64,000 nt of DNA from Sphingobacteriia bacterium 28-36-52 (GCA_002281575.1 NCGN01000004.1:62001-126000), one strand, 5' to 3'; numbered from the stretch's first letter, positions 17,483-26,806 are shown. Program-made: numbers and translations. The notes: generated from the sequence alone by a model not told the origin.

Positions 17483-17869
17483 TCAGATTCTGTAATTGCA
17501 ATAAAATTGGTAGAGCGGTATGCTGGTTTGCAGTGGTGGAGGATTGCTTTGTGGTACTGCAATAGCCCCTTTGTAACTAACCAATTGATTGATTGAATAA
17601 AAAGAAGTGGTATTCGTATGCAATTCAAGCGAAGGCATACTAGTTAAACCTGTTTTTGCAAAATGTGTATCCTGCGATTTAACAAATTTTACTTTGGTTT
17701 TGCAGCAGTCTTTCATTTTATGGCTCATGCCACAGCTGTTTTCTGCTACTGCTGCGTAACTAATGGTAGTAGACTTGAGTTGATTGCAACAATAGAACTG
17801 CTTGATGCTTACTCCAAAACTGGCAGCAGCATAAATACAGAACAATAGTATCAATCCAAGTCTTTTCAC
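17483..17869 (-). CDS. HYC_CC_PP-type small cysteine-rich protein
   Basis: A 128-residue exported or membrane-anchored protein. A hydrophobic N-terminus (about 1-20) is followed by a cysteine-rich part: FYCC near residue 26, NSCGM near 45 and KDCCKTKVKF near 53, then a Pro-rich segment (SNPPPLQ) near the C-terminus. This order of (H/F)YC, CC and PP matches the small Bacteroidetes family named HYC_CC_PP, which is found beside HMA-containing TonB receptors. Function is not established; metal binding is suggested by the cysteines and the neighbours. Confidence 0.75.
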   Translation of the reverse strand: MKRLGLILLFCIYAAASFGVSIKQFYCCNQLKSTTISYAAVAENSCGMSHKMKDCCKTKVKFVKSQDTHFAKTGLTSMPSLELHTNTTSFYSINQLVSYKGAIAVPQSNPPPLQTSIPLYQFYCNYRI

Positions 17870-17941
17870 CTTGCAAAGGTAAGGGGCTTTTCAAATTTGG
17901 GCTTGTTTTAAATGTTAAATCCAACCTTTATCTTCGCGCTT

Positions 17942-18646
17942 ATGGGCCAAAAGAAACTCATCCGATTCGAAGCAATTAAATCTTTTCCTAATGTATTAGA
18001 GTATCCGCAGGATATGAAAGGAAAATGGGATACTTTTTTTAAGAATGATTATGCCATTACCCTTGAATTGGCCTGTGGCAAGGGTGAATACGCGGTTGGT
18101 TTGGGTAGAATGTATCGGGAAAGGAATTTTATTGGTGTTGACATAAAAGGAAATCGTATTTGGCGTGGAGCTAAAACCGCCATGGACGAGGGATTAAATA
18201 ATGTTGGATTTATCAGATCGCATATTGATAAAATCACCGATTATTTTAAACCGGGCGAAGTAGCGGAAATCTGGATTACGTTTCCAGACCCTCAATTGAG
18301 GGGTTCTCGATTTAAAAAAAGGCTCACCCATCCAAGGTTCCTGCGTTTGTACCAGACCATTCTGCAAAACGGCGGTTTAGTTCACCTTAAAACAGATAGT
18401 CCCGATCTTTACGAATTTACTTTAACTGTAATCAACTTATTCCAACTTAATTTGTTAGCATCTTCAGACAATGTGTATGCTGCAGCTTCTGTAAAACCAG
18501 AACTGCAAATTAAAACGCATTACGAAGGATTGGATATTGCTGGAAGCAACAGAATTCATTACTGTTGTTTTACAGTAGACAAACCCATTCCAATTGAAAA
18601 AGATGAAATTTTAAAACAATTGATAAGTGAACAGGAATCTGATTGA
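17942..18646 (+). CDS. trmB: tRNA (guanine-N7)-methyltransferase TrmB
   Basis: SAM-dependent enzyme that methylates G46 in the variable loop of tRNA. The 234-residue protein has the SAM-binding LELACGKGEYAVGLG near residue 38, IGVDIKGNRIWRGA near 62 and the TrmB signature WITFPDPQLRGSRFKKRL near residues 108-125. I chose ATG 17942 (MGQKKLIRF) rather than the ATG ten codons upstream, because homologues begin close to this point. It overlaps the next gene by 20 nt, so at least trmB and the DUF5522 gene are co-transcribed. Confidence 0.95.
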   Translation: MGQKKLIRFEAIKSFPNVLEYPQDMKGKWDTFFKNDYAITLELACGKGEYAVGLGRMYRERNFIGVDIKGNRIWRGAKTAMDEGLNNVGFIRSHIDKITDYFKPGEVAEIWITFPDPQLRGSRFKKRLTHPRFLRLYQTILQNGGLVHLKTDSPDLYEFTLTVINLFQLNLLASSDNVYAAASVKPELQIKTHYEGLDIAGSNRIHYCCFTVDKPIPIEKDEILKQLISEQESD

Positions 18647-18818
18647 GGGTAAAGATTTTTATTATGACGAAAAAGGATACATGGTATTTACTGCCGAGTA
18701 TCATTTAAATAAGGGACATTGTTGTGGTTATGGATGCAGACATTGTCCTTATGAATATGAATCGGTGCCAGAACCAAAACGATCTTCATTGTTAGAAGAA
18801 AAAGCGAATACTGAGTAG
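18627..18818 (+). CDS. DUF5522 family small protein
   Basis: A 63-residue protein starting at a GTG inside the end of trmB (20-nt overlap). It contains KDFYYDEKGYMVFTAEYHL and the cysteine cluster HCCGYGCRHCPYEY (residues about 31-44), a CCxxxCxxCP arrangement suited to a zinc or iron-sulfur site. This matches the short DUF5522 family common in Bacteroidetes. Function unknown; its overlap with a tRNA methyltransferase gene hints at RNA-related work, but that is inference. Confidence 0.88.
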   Translation: MNRNLIEGKDFYYDEKGYMVFTAEYHLNKGHCCGYGCRHCPYEYESVPEPKRSSLLEEKANTE

Positions 18819-18848
18819 TTTTTGATATATTTTTATTGCGCTAACAGT

Positions 18849-19223
18849 ATGAAAAAATCAGCTGAAAAATTAAAGTCTATTTTACCCAGTGGCGCTAAAG
18901 ACCTTTCATTTTTTGAACAAGTTTTTGAAGTGGCTAAATTAATTCCGAAAGGAAGGGTAACTTCTTATGGCGCTATTGCCCATTTCTTAGGTACTAAAAT
19001 GAGTGCCCGAATGGTGGGATGGGCTATGAATGCAGCGCATTCCAATCCTACTATTCCTGCTCATAGAGTTGTCAATAGAAAGGGCTTACTTTCTGGCAAA
19101 ATGCATTTTCCTACCCCCACCAAAATGGAAGAATTGTTGGCCAAAGAAAAAGTTAAAGTAGTGGATGATCAGGTGGTAGACTTTGAAAAAAAATTCTGGG
19201 ACCCTGCTGTAGAACTATCTTGA
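18849..19223 (+). CDS. Alkyltransferase-like (MGMT-fold) protein lacking the catalytic Cys
   Basis: A 124-residue protein with the DNA-binding domain of O6-methylguanine methyltransferase (VAKLIPKGRVTSYGAIA, then SARMVGWAMNA). The active-site motif PCHRV is replaced by PAHRV (Pro70-Ala71-His72-Arg73), so it cannot accept an alkyl group. This is the hallmark of ATL proteins, which bind O6-alkylguanine and flag it for nucleotide excision repair. The start is ATG 18849; an upstream in-frame TTG at 18822 is unlikely. It follows the DUF5522 gene by 30 nt. Confidence 0.9.
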   Translation: MKKSAEKLKSILPSGAKDLSFFEQVFEVAKLIPKGRVTSYGAIAHFLGTKMSARMVGWAMNAAHSNPTIPAHRVVNRKGLLSGKMHFPTPTKMEELLAKEKVKVVDDQVVDFEKKFWDPAVELS

Positions 19224-19225
19224 AG

Positions 19226-19233
19226 TATATTTG
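19226..19233 (+). promoter_or_regulatory. -7 element very close to the comB start
   Basis: TATATTTG fits TAnnTTTG and ends 6 nt before the comB ATG at 19240, so a transcript from it would be leaderless or nearly so. It overlaps the tail of the preceding gene. No -33 TTG is seen at the expected spacing. Confidence 0.4.
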
Positions 19234-19239
19234 CGCCCC

Positions 19240-19974
19240 ATGAGCACAAAACCTGTTTTACATACTGTATTATCTCCTCGTTTATTAGACATTTATGATA
19301 TTAGCAATAGCATAGTGGTCGTGATTGATGTATTCAGAGCAACTTCTACCATTGCAACTGCTTTGTATAATGGAGCTACTAGAGTAATACCTGTAGATAC
19401 TGTAGATAAATGCATTCAGATTGGAAAAAATACTGGGGGAATTACTGCTGGTGAAAGAGATGGGAAAATTATTCCTGGGTTAGCCCATGGAAATTCACCT
19501 GCCGAGTATCCACGTGAATTTATTGAAGGAAAAACTTTAGTACTCACTACTACCAATGGTACTAAGTTATTGCATATGGCTTTGCAAAATGGTGCTGCGG
19601 AAGTGGTGACTGGTTCCTTCCCTAATTTATCTGCGCTTTGTAGTCATTTGATTGCACAAAAAAAGAATGTAATCCTCGGCTGTTCTGCATGGAAAGACAA
19701 ATTTAATTTAGAAGATACTTTATTTGCTGGAGCTGTAATTGAAAGGGTAAAAGCACATTTTACTATTCATTGCGATAGCAGTTTAATGGCAGAAAATATG
19801 TATCAACTGCATAAGAACGATTTAAAAGGATTCATAAGAAATACTACTCATTGGCATCGATTGGCACAATATGGCTTAGAAAAAGACCTTGAATACTGTG
19901 TAACTCCTGATTTAGCGAATATTTTGCCTTTTTATAAGAATGGAGACCTAATTGTGAAGAATTTGGTTGAATAA
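19240..19974 (+). CDS. comB: 2-phosphosulfolactate phosphatase family protein (ComB)
   Basis: A 244-residue Mg-dependent phosphatase of the ComB family, which in methanogens converts phosphosulfolactate to sulfolactate on the way to coenzyme M. Motifs include VVVIDVFRATSTIATAL near residue 27, ITAGERDGKIIPGLAHGNSPAEY near 70-92 and VLTTTNGTKLL near 105. The start is ATG 19240. No other coenzyme M genes are in view, and ComB homologues in Bacteroidetes are of uncertain role; sulfolactate metabolism or another phosphatase activity is possible. Confidence 0.88.
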   Translation: MSTKPVLHTVLSPRLLDIYDISNSIVVVIDVFRATSTIATALYNGATRVIPVDTVDKCIQIGKNTGGITAGERDGKIIPGLAHGNSPAEYPREFIEGKTLVLTTTNGTKLLHMALQNGAAEVVTGSFPNLSALCSHLIAQKKNVILGCSAWKDKFNLEDTLFAGAVIERVKAHFTIHCDSSLMAENMYQLHKNDLKGFIRNTTHWHRLAQYGLEKDLEYCVTPDLANILPFYKNGDLIVKNLVE

Positions 19975-20030
19975 CAAACAAATAGTCCACATTTTACCAT
20001 TAATTAATTCATTTTAGATTTGCTTTCCTT

Positions 20031-20038
20031 TACTTTTG
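20031..20038 (+). promoter_or_regulatory. Candidate -7 promoter element upstream of the SNF2 gene
   Basis: TACTTTTG matches TAnnTTTG and lies 31 nt before the ATG at 20070. No TTG at suitable distance upstream was identified. Confidence 0.45.
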
Positions 20039-20069
20039 CAAATTGGCCTTTTTTGGCTGATGTAAAGCA

Positions 20070-23000
20070 ATGGCACTACCTTATTTAATTAAACATATAT
20101 ACAATTTTGGTACGGAAGAAGTAATCCGTAGGGGTAAAAAAATTCATGCATTGGGTAATGTTGAATTGATTGAGTATGATGACTTAATGGGTAATATTAT
20201 TTTTAGGGTAAAAGACGATGGCTATAGTACTTTTTACAAAGTCCATATCAATCAGTTTAAAGACCCTAAAACCATTTCACTAAGATGTTCTTGTCCATAT
20301 AATTTAGCAGAAGTGTGTAGACATAAAGCTGGGGCCTTATTTCACTTACAAGACATGCTAGATAAAAACTTACTGGGCGATAAAGAAACCATTTACGATC
20401 AAAAGCATACAACAGTGAAAATTAAACTGTTGGATCTTAAATTGATCCGAATGTTAACTTCTACTGAGTCTTTCGAAAAAGCCGAAGAATATTTAAGAAC
20501 CAATAAAGCAACCATTCTAGAAGCAAAGAATGAAAGAGTAGTGGCCGAACTAGATTATGAGAATGAGCAACACAAAGTAGTTCTACAAAAAAACGAAGAA
20601 AGAAATTTTGACACCAGTTGTACTTGCAATAGCGAAACCGAACATCCTTTATGTGTTCACAAAGGCATTGTCTTTTTGCAGCTATTTAAAAATCATGGGG
20701 CTGCTTATTTTGATAGCATAAGAAATTGGGATAAAGAAAAGAATAAGCTTTTAGCGCTTTATGGCTATTCTCTGGATGATGATATAAAAGGTAAATTTGA
20801 ATTTACTTATACCGATGGGAAACCCTTTCTGCGTGTATTAGACAGCAGTATAAAAAGAGTAACAGTAGTTGCTGGAGTAGAAGCAAAGCCAAAGCCTCTT
20901 GACATGCAACCTACTTTAGAAGTTGAAACAGAAACTGATCAAGCAGCTACTTTAAAAATTGGTTTAGTTATTACTTCTTTCCCTACACAGTATCCAAATG
21001 TGCAAATTGAAGCTGTACAGGGTGAAGCCAATGATGAATTAACCAAGTTCATTAGTAAAACAGTTAAGTTAGATCTTACTAAGTTTGTGAATACAGCTGT
21101 TTTTTCTGAAGACGATAAGATGGTTTTACAGCAATTGCGTAAACTAATGTCTGCGGAAGTGAATCGGTATTTAAATAGAAATTCTCCTTTCAGTGGAATA
21201 TGGGAAAATATTATTCAGCAACATACCGACGAATTGCCCGAAGAAACCAAGCACTTGATTAATGAATACCTTCATCCTAAATTAAAAAAGTTATTCACTG
21301 AATTTACCAGTTCTCCTTTTGTTTTTTACCTGCCTTCTGGTAAGCGTTTTGTTACTGAAAATTTACAAGAAGCAATTTTGTCTGATCATTTTATTCAGCC
21401 TGAATTTAGTATCAACTATAATAACCAACAGTACGAAGTAACTTGTAATGTACAGTTGCCATCTGCTTTAATTTCAATAAGTAATAATGAATGTGAGTCG
21501 CCCATGTTTTTTCAACATGGGACTCATTTTTATATCTGGAAAAAGCCAGAAGACATTTTATTAGTAGAACAATTTTTGCCAACAGGTAAATTGATTATTG
21601 CTGAACAAGACTGGTCGCAACAATTAACCAGTTTTATTTTGCCTATTTCTAAAAATTATCCTGTTCATTTTGCCAATGTTAAAAAAGAAGAAGTAAAAGA
21701 TGTTAAGCCAGAATTGAAAATTCTTTTGAAAGAGAAGGGGGAATACCTACTTTTTCAACCAGTATTCAATTATAAAGGCTATGATGTACAGCATACCGAT
21801 AAAGAAAAAATATTCTTCCCCATTGCAGATAGGTTATTGGTCATTCACAGAAATATGGCAGCTGAGCAGGAATTGCTTACCAGGATAGAATCACTTCATT
21901 CTGGGTTTGTTCGTCCTGTTGATTCTAATATTCTTGCGTTAAAAGGGAAAGATGTTTTGAGGAACAATTGGTTCTTCTTATTTATTGATGCAGTAAAAGA
22001 AATGAATATTCCTGTTTTTGGATTTGAAGCTTTAAAGAACTTCAGATTTAATACAGCAAAACCTTCTACTAAAATATTCATCAGTAGCAATACCGATTGG
22101 TTTGATGCAAAAATTGAAATTCAATTTGGGGAACAAAAAGTAACCATTGACGATGTTAAAAAAGCATTGGCCAACAAACAGCAATTTGTTCAATTAACAG
22201 ATGGCACATTGGGTATTCTACCTGAAGAATGGGTGAAGAAATATTCATTGCTATTTAGGGTAGGTGAAGGAAAAGCTGGCAATATGAAGCTCAGCAAGTA
22301 CCATTTTAGTGTAATTGAAGAATTGTATTTGCAAAGAGATGAGGAAGAGTTGTTTTTTCAGTTAGAAGAAAAATATGAACGGCTAAAAGACAATCACGAA
22401 ATTAAGCCGGTTCCAGCACCTGCACATTTGCAGTCAATTCTTAGGCCTTACCAAGAAAGTGGATTTCAGTGGTTGAATTATTTGCGAGAAGTACAATGGG
22501 GTGGAATATTAGCTGATGATATGGGGTTGGGTAAAACCATTCAAGCACTTTGTTTTTTGCACCATTTAAAAACCGAAAATGGCAGCTTAAAGGCATTGGT
22601 AGTATGTCCTACTACATTGATGTTTAACTGGCAAAATGAAATTAAAAAATTTACGCCCGATATTAGTTTTTATATACACCATGGCGGTGCTAGATTAAAG
22701 GATGGCATTAGTAACAAAGCTTTTGATGTAATTATAACCACCTATGGTACTTTAAGAAGTGATATCAAACAGTTTTTAGAAGTATCCTTTGATTATGTCA
22801 TTTTAGACGAAAGTCAGGCAATTAAGAATCCAGGAAGTAAAGTAACTAAAGCGGCATCTTTACTTAAAGCAAAGAGTCGACTATGTTTAAGCGGAACACC
22901 TTTGCAGAACAATACGTTTGATATTTATGCACAAATGAATTTCTTAAACCCTGGTATGCTTGGTAGCATGGAATTCTTTAAGCAAGAATTTTCTATTCCT

Positions 23001-23828
23001 ATTGATAAGTTTGGAGAGAAAGAACAAAAAGATCATTTGAGAAAGTTGTTGTACCCTTTTATTCTTAGAAGAACTAAAGAACAAGTGGCGAAAGATTTAC
23101 CTGAAAAACAAGAAATGGTTTTATTCTGCGAAATGGGACAAGAGCAGCGAAAAATTTATGAAGCTTATCGAAATGATTACCGCGATAAAATTTTAGGGGT
23201 AGTAGAAAATCAAGGAATTCAAAAATCACAACTAACCATCTTACAGGGTTTAATGAAGCTTCGTCAAATTTGTGATAGCCCTGCTATTGTAAAAGAAGAA
23301 GAACGTTATCCTAATGTTTCTGTAAAGCTCGAAGAACTGGGTAGAGAAATCACCGAAAATATCAGTAATCACAAAGCCTTAGTCTTTTCTCAGTTTTTGG
23401 GCATGCTTGCCTTAATTAAAGAAAAAATGAAAGAGCTGGGTGTAGATTATGAATATTTTGATGGAAGCAGTACTGTAGCCGAGAGAGAGCGTGCCATTCA
23501 ACGTTTTCAAAACGACGACAATTGTAGGGTGTTTCTGATTTCACTAAAAGCAGGAGGAGTGGGTCTTAACCTTACTGCAGCTGATTATGTGTATATAGTT
23601 GATCCATGGTGGAATCCTGCTGTAGAGCAACAGGCCATAGATCGTACGCACAGAATTGGACAAACAAAAAATATATTCGCTTATCGAATGATTTGTACCG
23701 ATACGGTAGAAGACAAAATTCTAAAGTTACAAGAGCGAAAAAGAAATCTTGCTAGAGAAGTCATTACCGATGACGAAGGATTTGTTAAAACTTTAACAAA
23801 AGAAGACGTGGAGTACCTATTCAGTTAA
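20070..23828 (+). CDS. SWIM zinc-finger SNF2-family helicase/ATPase
   Basis: A 1252-residue DNA-dependent ATPase of the Swi2/Snf2 family. The N-terminus carries two SWIM-type zinc motifs, CSCPYNLAEVCRHK near residue 73 and CTCNSETEHPLCVHKG near 190. A long linker region follows. The helicase core begins near residue 790 (LRPYQESGFQWLNYL) with Walker A DDMGLGKTIQ, motif II LDESQAIKN and LSGTPLQNN, then the C-terminal half with GVGLNLTAADYVYIVDPWWNP and the motif VI DRTHRIGQ. Bacterial members remodel or translocate on nucleoprotein complexes, including RNA polymerase. It is monocistronic here. Confidence 0.95.
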   Translation: MALPYLIKHIYNFGTEEVIRRGKKIHALGNVELIEYDDLMGNIIFRVKDDGYSTFYKVHINQFKDPKTISLRCSCPYNLAEVCRHKAGALFHLQDMLDKNLLGDKETIYDQKHTTVKIKLLDLKLIRMLTSTESFEKAEEYLRTNKATILEAKNERVVAELDYENEQHKVVLQKNEERNFDTSCTCNSETEHPLCVHKGIVFLQLFKNHGAAYFDSIRNWDKEKNKLLALYGYSLDDDIKGKFEFTYTDGKPFLRVLDSSIKRVTVVAGVEAKPKPLDMQPTLEVETETDQAATLKIGLVITSFPTQYPNVQIEAVQGEANDELTKFISKTVKLDLTKFVNTAVFSEDDKMVLQQLRKLMSAEVNRYLNRNSPFSGIWENIIQQHTDELPEETKHLINEYLHPKLKKLFTEFTSSPFVFYLPSGKRFVTENLQEAILSDHFIQPEFSINYNNQQYEVTCNVQLPSALISISNNECESPMFFQHGTHFYIWKKPEDILLVEQFLPTGKLIIAEQDWSQQLTSFILPISKNYPVHFANVKKEEVKDVKPELKILLKEKGEYLLFQPVFNYKGYDVQHTDKEKIFFPIADRLLVIHRNMAAEQELLTRIESLHSGFVRPVDSNILALKGKDVLRNNWFFLFIDAVKEMNIPVFGFEALKNFRFNTAKPSTKIFISSNTDWFDAKIEIQFGEQKVTIDDVKKALANKQQFVQLTDGTLGILPEEWVKKYSLLFRVGEGKAGNMKLSKYHFSVIEELYLQRDEEELFFQLEEKYERLKDNHEIKPVPAPAHLQSILRPYQESGFQWLNYLREVQWGGILADDMGLGKTIQALCFLHHLKTENGSLKALVVCPTTLMFNWQNEIKKFTPDISFYIHHGGARLKDGISNKAFDVIITTYGTLRSDIKQFLEVSFDYVILDESQAIKNPGSKVTKAASLLKAKSRLCLSGTPLQNNTFDIYAQMNFLNPGMLGSMEFFKQEFSIPIDKFGEKEQKDHLRKLLYPFILRRTKEQVAKDLPEKQEMVLFCEMGQEQRKIYEAYRNDYRDKILGVVENQGIQKSQLTILQGLMKLRQICDSPAIVKEEERYPNVSVKLEELGREITENISNHKALVFSQFLGMLALIKEKMKELGVDYEYFDGSSTVAERERAIQRFQNDDNCRVFLISLKAGGVGLNLTAADYVYIVDPWWNPAVEQQAIDRTHRIGQTKNIFAYRMICTDTVEDKILKLQERKRNLAREVITDDEGFVKTLTKEDVEYLFS
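21494..21526 (+). repeat. Strong hairpin inside the SNF2 gene
   Basis: TGAGT (21494-21498) plus CCCATGTT (21501-21508) pair with AACATGGG (21514-21521) plus ACTCA (21522-21526): 13 bp with a 2-nt bulge and a 5-nt loop, followed by ATTTTTAT. It falls in the variable linker region of the protein. It looks like a terminator or attenuator embedded in coding sequence, or an inserted palindrome. Confidence 0.6.
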
Positions 23829-23945
23829 GGGTTTCACCGATTTGATGAATGAAGTTCCCTGTTATCACGATAGCTTGCCATTAATATTAATCTTCAAGTG
23901 TTTTTCTTGAATACATTTTAGTTTCGGTCTTTCAAAATATTGATT

Positions 23946-26777
23946 ATGCGTTTACTTTTATTGGTGCTGAGTATGTTCTCTAGTATAGCTTTAATGGCAC
24001 AAAATACAGCTACCCTAAAGGGCAAGTTGGTAGACAGTGTGGGTAAGCAAGCACTTAAAGATGCTTCTATTACTGTATTAGAAGCCAAAGATTCTACATT
24101 AGATGTATTTGGGTTAGCCAAAGCAGACGGAAGTTTTGTAGTAGAAAAAATTTCCTTTGGAGAAATGATTGTCATGATCAAATTTCAAGGATATGAAGCA
24201 TACTCAAAGAAGATCAACTTCTCAAAAGCCAATGCATCAGTAGACTTGGGAACTATTTATTTAAGATTGGCTGCAAATGATTTAGGAGAAGTTACGGTAA
24301 CTCAGTCTCCTATTACTATAAAGAAAGACACGGTTCAGTTTAATGCTTCTAGTTTTAAAACTAAGCCTAATGCGGTATTAGAAGATTTATTGAAAAAACT
24401 GCCAGGCGTTCAAGTTGAAGCAGATGGAACTGTTAAAGCACAAGGTGAAAATGTACAAAGAGTATTAGTAGATGGTAAACGATTTTTTGGAGATGATCCC
24501 AAATTGGCCACCAAGAACTTGCCTCCAGACATGATAGATAAAATTCAGGTTTTTGATGCATTGAACGACCAAAGTGCATTTACTGGATTTGACGATGGTA
24601 ATAGAATTAAAACAATCAATATCACTACCAAAAAAGACAAGCGCAAAGGTTATTTTGGAAGAGCAGTATTGGGAGGGGGATCAGATTCAGAAGAAGGCAG
24701 ATACGACAACAGTGTTAACCTTAGTTATTTTAATGGGGATCGACAACTTACTTTCACGGGTCAGGCCAATAACGTTAACAAACAAAATTTTGGGGCACAA
24801 GATTTATTTGGCGGAGGAGGAGGTGGTGGCATAAGAACAGTAGTAATGGGTAGAGGTGGTGCAAGCGGAGCTACCAATAATAGCGGCGGCATAATTAGAA
24901 CTTTGGCTGCCGGTTTAAACTATAAAGATATTTGGGGTAAAAAAACAGAAGTGTCTGGTAGTTATTTCTTTAACGATATGCAAACAACGCGTGAACAAAA
25001 TAGCTATACCCAGAACTTGATTCCTGGAAATCCTGATTCATCTATTTTTAATTCTCAGCTAAATAATTCAATTACTAAAAATAGGAATCATAGAATCAAT
25101 TTTAATATTGAACACCAATTTGATTCTTCTAATTCTTTAATAATTAGACCAAATATTAGTTTTCAGGAAACTGAATCTGCAACTGATGTAACTACTTTCT
25201 CTACTAGGGGAACAAGTAAAAATTTAAATAATTCTATTGCATCTACAGATAGAAATAATAGCGGGTACAATGCTAGTTTAGAAGCAACATTTAGACATCG
25301 ATTCAAAAAGAAAGGCAGAACTTATTCTGTTGCATTTAATCCAGGACAGAGTATTAATGACGGCAATACTACCAACTATTCCATCAATAACTTTTTTAAT
25401 ACAACTACTCCCTATGCAGATACCATCAATCAAATTGGGGTAACCAATAGAGATAGTAAAACCATGAATGCTACTTTCTCTTATACAGAGCCCATAGGTA
25501 AAAATCAGATTATTGAATTTAATTACAACTATAATTCTAACGTAAATAACTCGGGCACAAAAACATTTGCCTTTAACAAAGCTAATGGCCAATATGATAT
25601 TGTTGTTCCAAATTTAACCAACGTTTTTGAAAACACGTTTAACTCTAATAGAGTTACATTGAATTATCGTTTGCAAAACGCGAAGTATAATTTTAGTATT
25701 GGTTCAGGAGTTCAAGTAGGAGATTTGATTAGTAAGAATTTGAGTAAAGACAGTTCCATCACGCAGAACTTTGTCAATTTCTTCCCTACGATGAATTTCC
25801 GTTATGATTTCTCTAGAACTAAAAATTTGCGAATTTTTTATAACGGAAGAACTGGTCAACCTTCTGCTCAACAATTGCAGCCTGTTATAGACAATTCTAA
25901 TCCGCTAAATATTACCACTGGTAATCCAAATTTAAAGCAACAATTTATACATACTTTTAGAGTATTGTTTAGCTCATTTGATGTAGTAACGCAGAAAATT
26001 TTCTTTGCAACAGTCAATGCCAATTTCACTGCCAATGATATTCAAAACTCTACCACTTATTTACCTAATGGAGCGCAGTTTACTAAACCAGTTAACTTGA
26101 GTGGTACTTATAATATCAATGGATTTTTGAATTACGGATTCCCTTTAAAGAAGCCTAAGAGTAATCTTAATTTTGGTCTTAATTTAAGTAGAAATCAGAG
26201 TCAAACCTTGGTAAACGACTTAAGCAATTACACCAGAAATACTACTGCAGGTTTTAATGCTTCTTGGACTACCAATATAAAAGAGGGCTTCGATATGAAC
26301 TTCTCTTCTAATTCTAGTTTAAGTTTTGCACGATACACACTGCAGCCTCAACAAAATGGCGATTTCTTTACACAAACTTTTGTTGCTGAACCAACGGTAT
26401 ATACCAAATCAGGCTGGGTATTTTCAACTGATTTCAGATACATTAAAAACACTGGAAGAGCAGAAGGTTTTAATACCAATATTCCATTATGGAGTGCAAG
26501 TATTGCTAAGCAATTGTTCAAGAAAAAAGAAGGGGAACTCAAGTTCTATGTGTTTGACTTGCTCAATCAAAACCAGAGTTTAACCAGAAATGTAACTGGA
26601 AATACCATTCAAGACGTTTCTACGGTTGTTTTGAAAAGATACTTCATGATTAGCTTTACCTATAACTTAAGAAGTTTTGGTGCTCCTCAAAGAGGTATGC
26701 AACAAAGAGGTCCAAACCAAATTTTTAGAGGTGCGCCAGGTCAAGGAATGCAAATGATGCGGAATTTTAGACAGTAA
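23946..26777 (+). CDS. Outer membrane beta-barrel protein with carboxypeptidase-like domain
   Basis: A 943-residue outer-membrane protein of the TonB-receptor-like barrel group. A signal peptide (about 1-19) is followed by a carboxypeptidase-like regulatory domain (about 21-110) and a plug-like region with KKLPGVQVEADGTVKAQG, VLVDGKRFFGDDP and the adjacent DKIQVFD. A Gly-rich insert (GGGGGGGI near residue 290) precedes a large barrel. The C-terminus is Arg/Gln/Gly/Met-rich (QQRGPNQIFRGAPGQGMQMM), unusual for a barrel end and possibly surface or periplasmic. The ATG at 23946 is chosen over a TTG two codons upstream. There is no SusD partner. Ligand unknown. Confidence 0.9.
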   Translation: MRLLLLVLSMFSSIALMAQNTATLKGKLVDSVGKQALKDASITVLEAKDSTLDVFGLAKADGSFVVEKISFGEMIVMIKFQGYEAYSKKINFSKANASVDLGTIYLRLAANDLGEVTVTQSPITIKKDTVQFNASSFKTKPNAVLEDLLKKLPGVQVEADGTVKAQGENVQRVLVDGKRFFGDDPKLATKNLPPDMIDKIQVFDALNDQSAFTGFDDGNRIKTINITTKKDKRKGYFGRAVLGGGSDSEEGRYDNSVNLSYFNGDRQLTFTGQANNVNKQNFGAQDLFGGGGGGGIRTVVMGRGGASGATNNSGGIIRTLAAGLNYKDIWGKKTEVSGSYFFNDMQTTREQNSYTQNLIPGNPDSSIFNSQLNNSITKNRNHRINFNIEHQFDSSNSLIIRPNISFQETESATDVTTFSTRGTSKNLNNSIASTDRNNSGYNASLEATFRHRFKKKGRTYSVAFNPGQSINDGNTTNYSINNFFNTTTPYADTINQIGVTNRDSKTMNATFSYTEPIGKNQIIEFNYNYNSNVNNSGTKTFAFNKANGQYDIVVPNLTNVFENTFNSNRVTLNYRLQNAKYNFSIGSGVQVGDLISKNLSKDSSITQNFVNFFPTMNFRYDFSRTKNLRIFYNGRTGQPSAQQLQPVIDNSNPLNITTGNPNLKQQFIHTFRVLFSSFDVVTQKIFFATVNANFTANDIQNSTTYLPNGAQFTKPVNLSGTYNINGFLNYGFPLKKPKSNLNFGLNLSRNQSQTLVNDLSNYTRNTTAGFNASWTTNIKEGFDMNFSSNSSLSFARYTLQPQQNGDFFTQTFVAEPTVYTKSGWVFSTDFRYIKNTGRAEGFNTNIPLWSASIAKQLFKKKEGELKFYVFDLLNQNQSLTRNVTGNTIQDVSTVVLKRYFMISFTYNLRSFGAPQRGMQQRGPNQIFRGAPGQGMQMMRNFRQ

Positions 26778-26806
26778 GCATTAACTAATCTTGAATTTTA
26801 GTTTTA

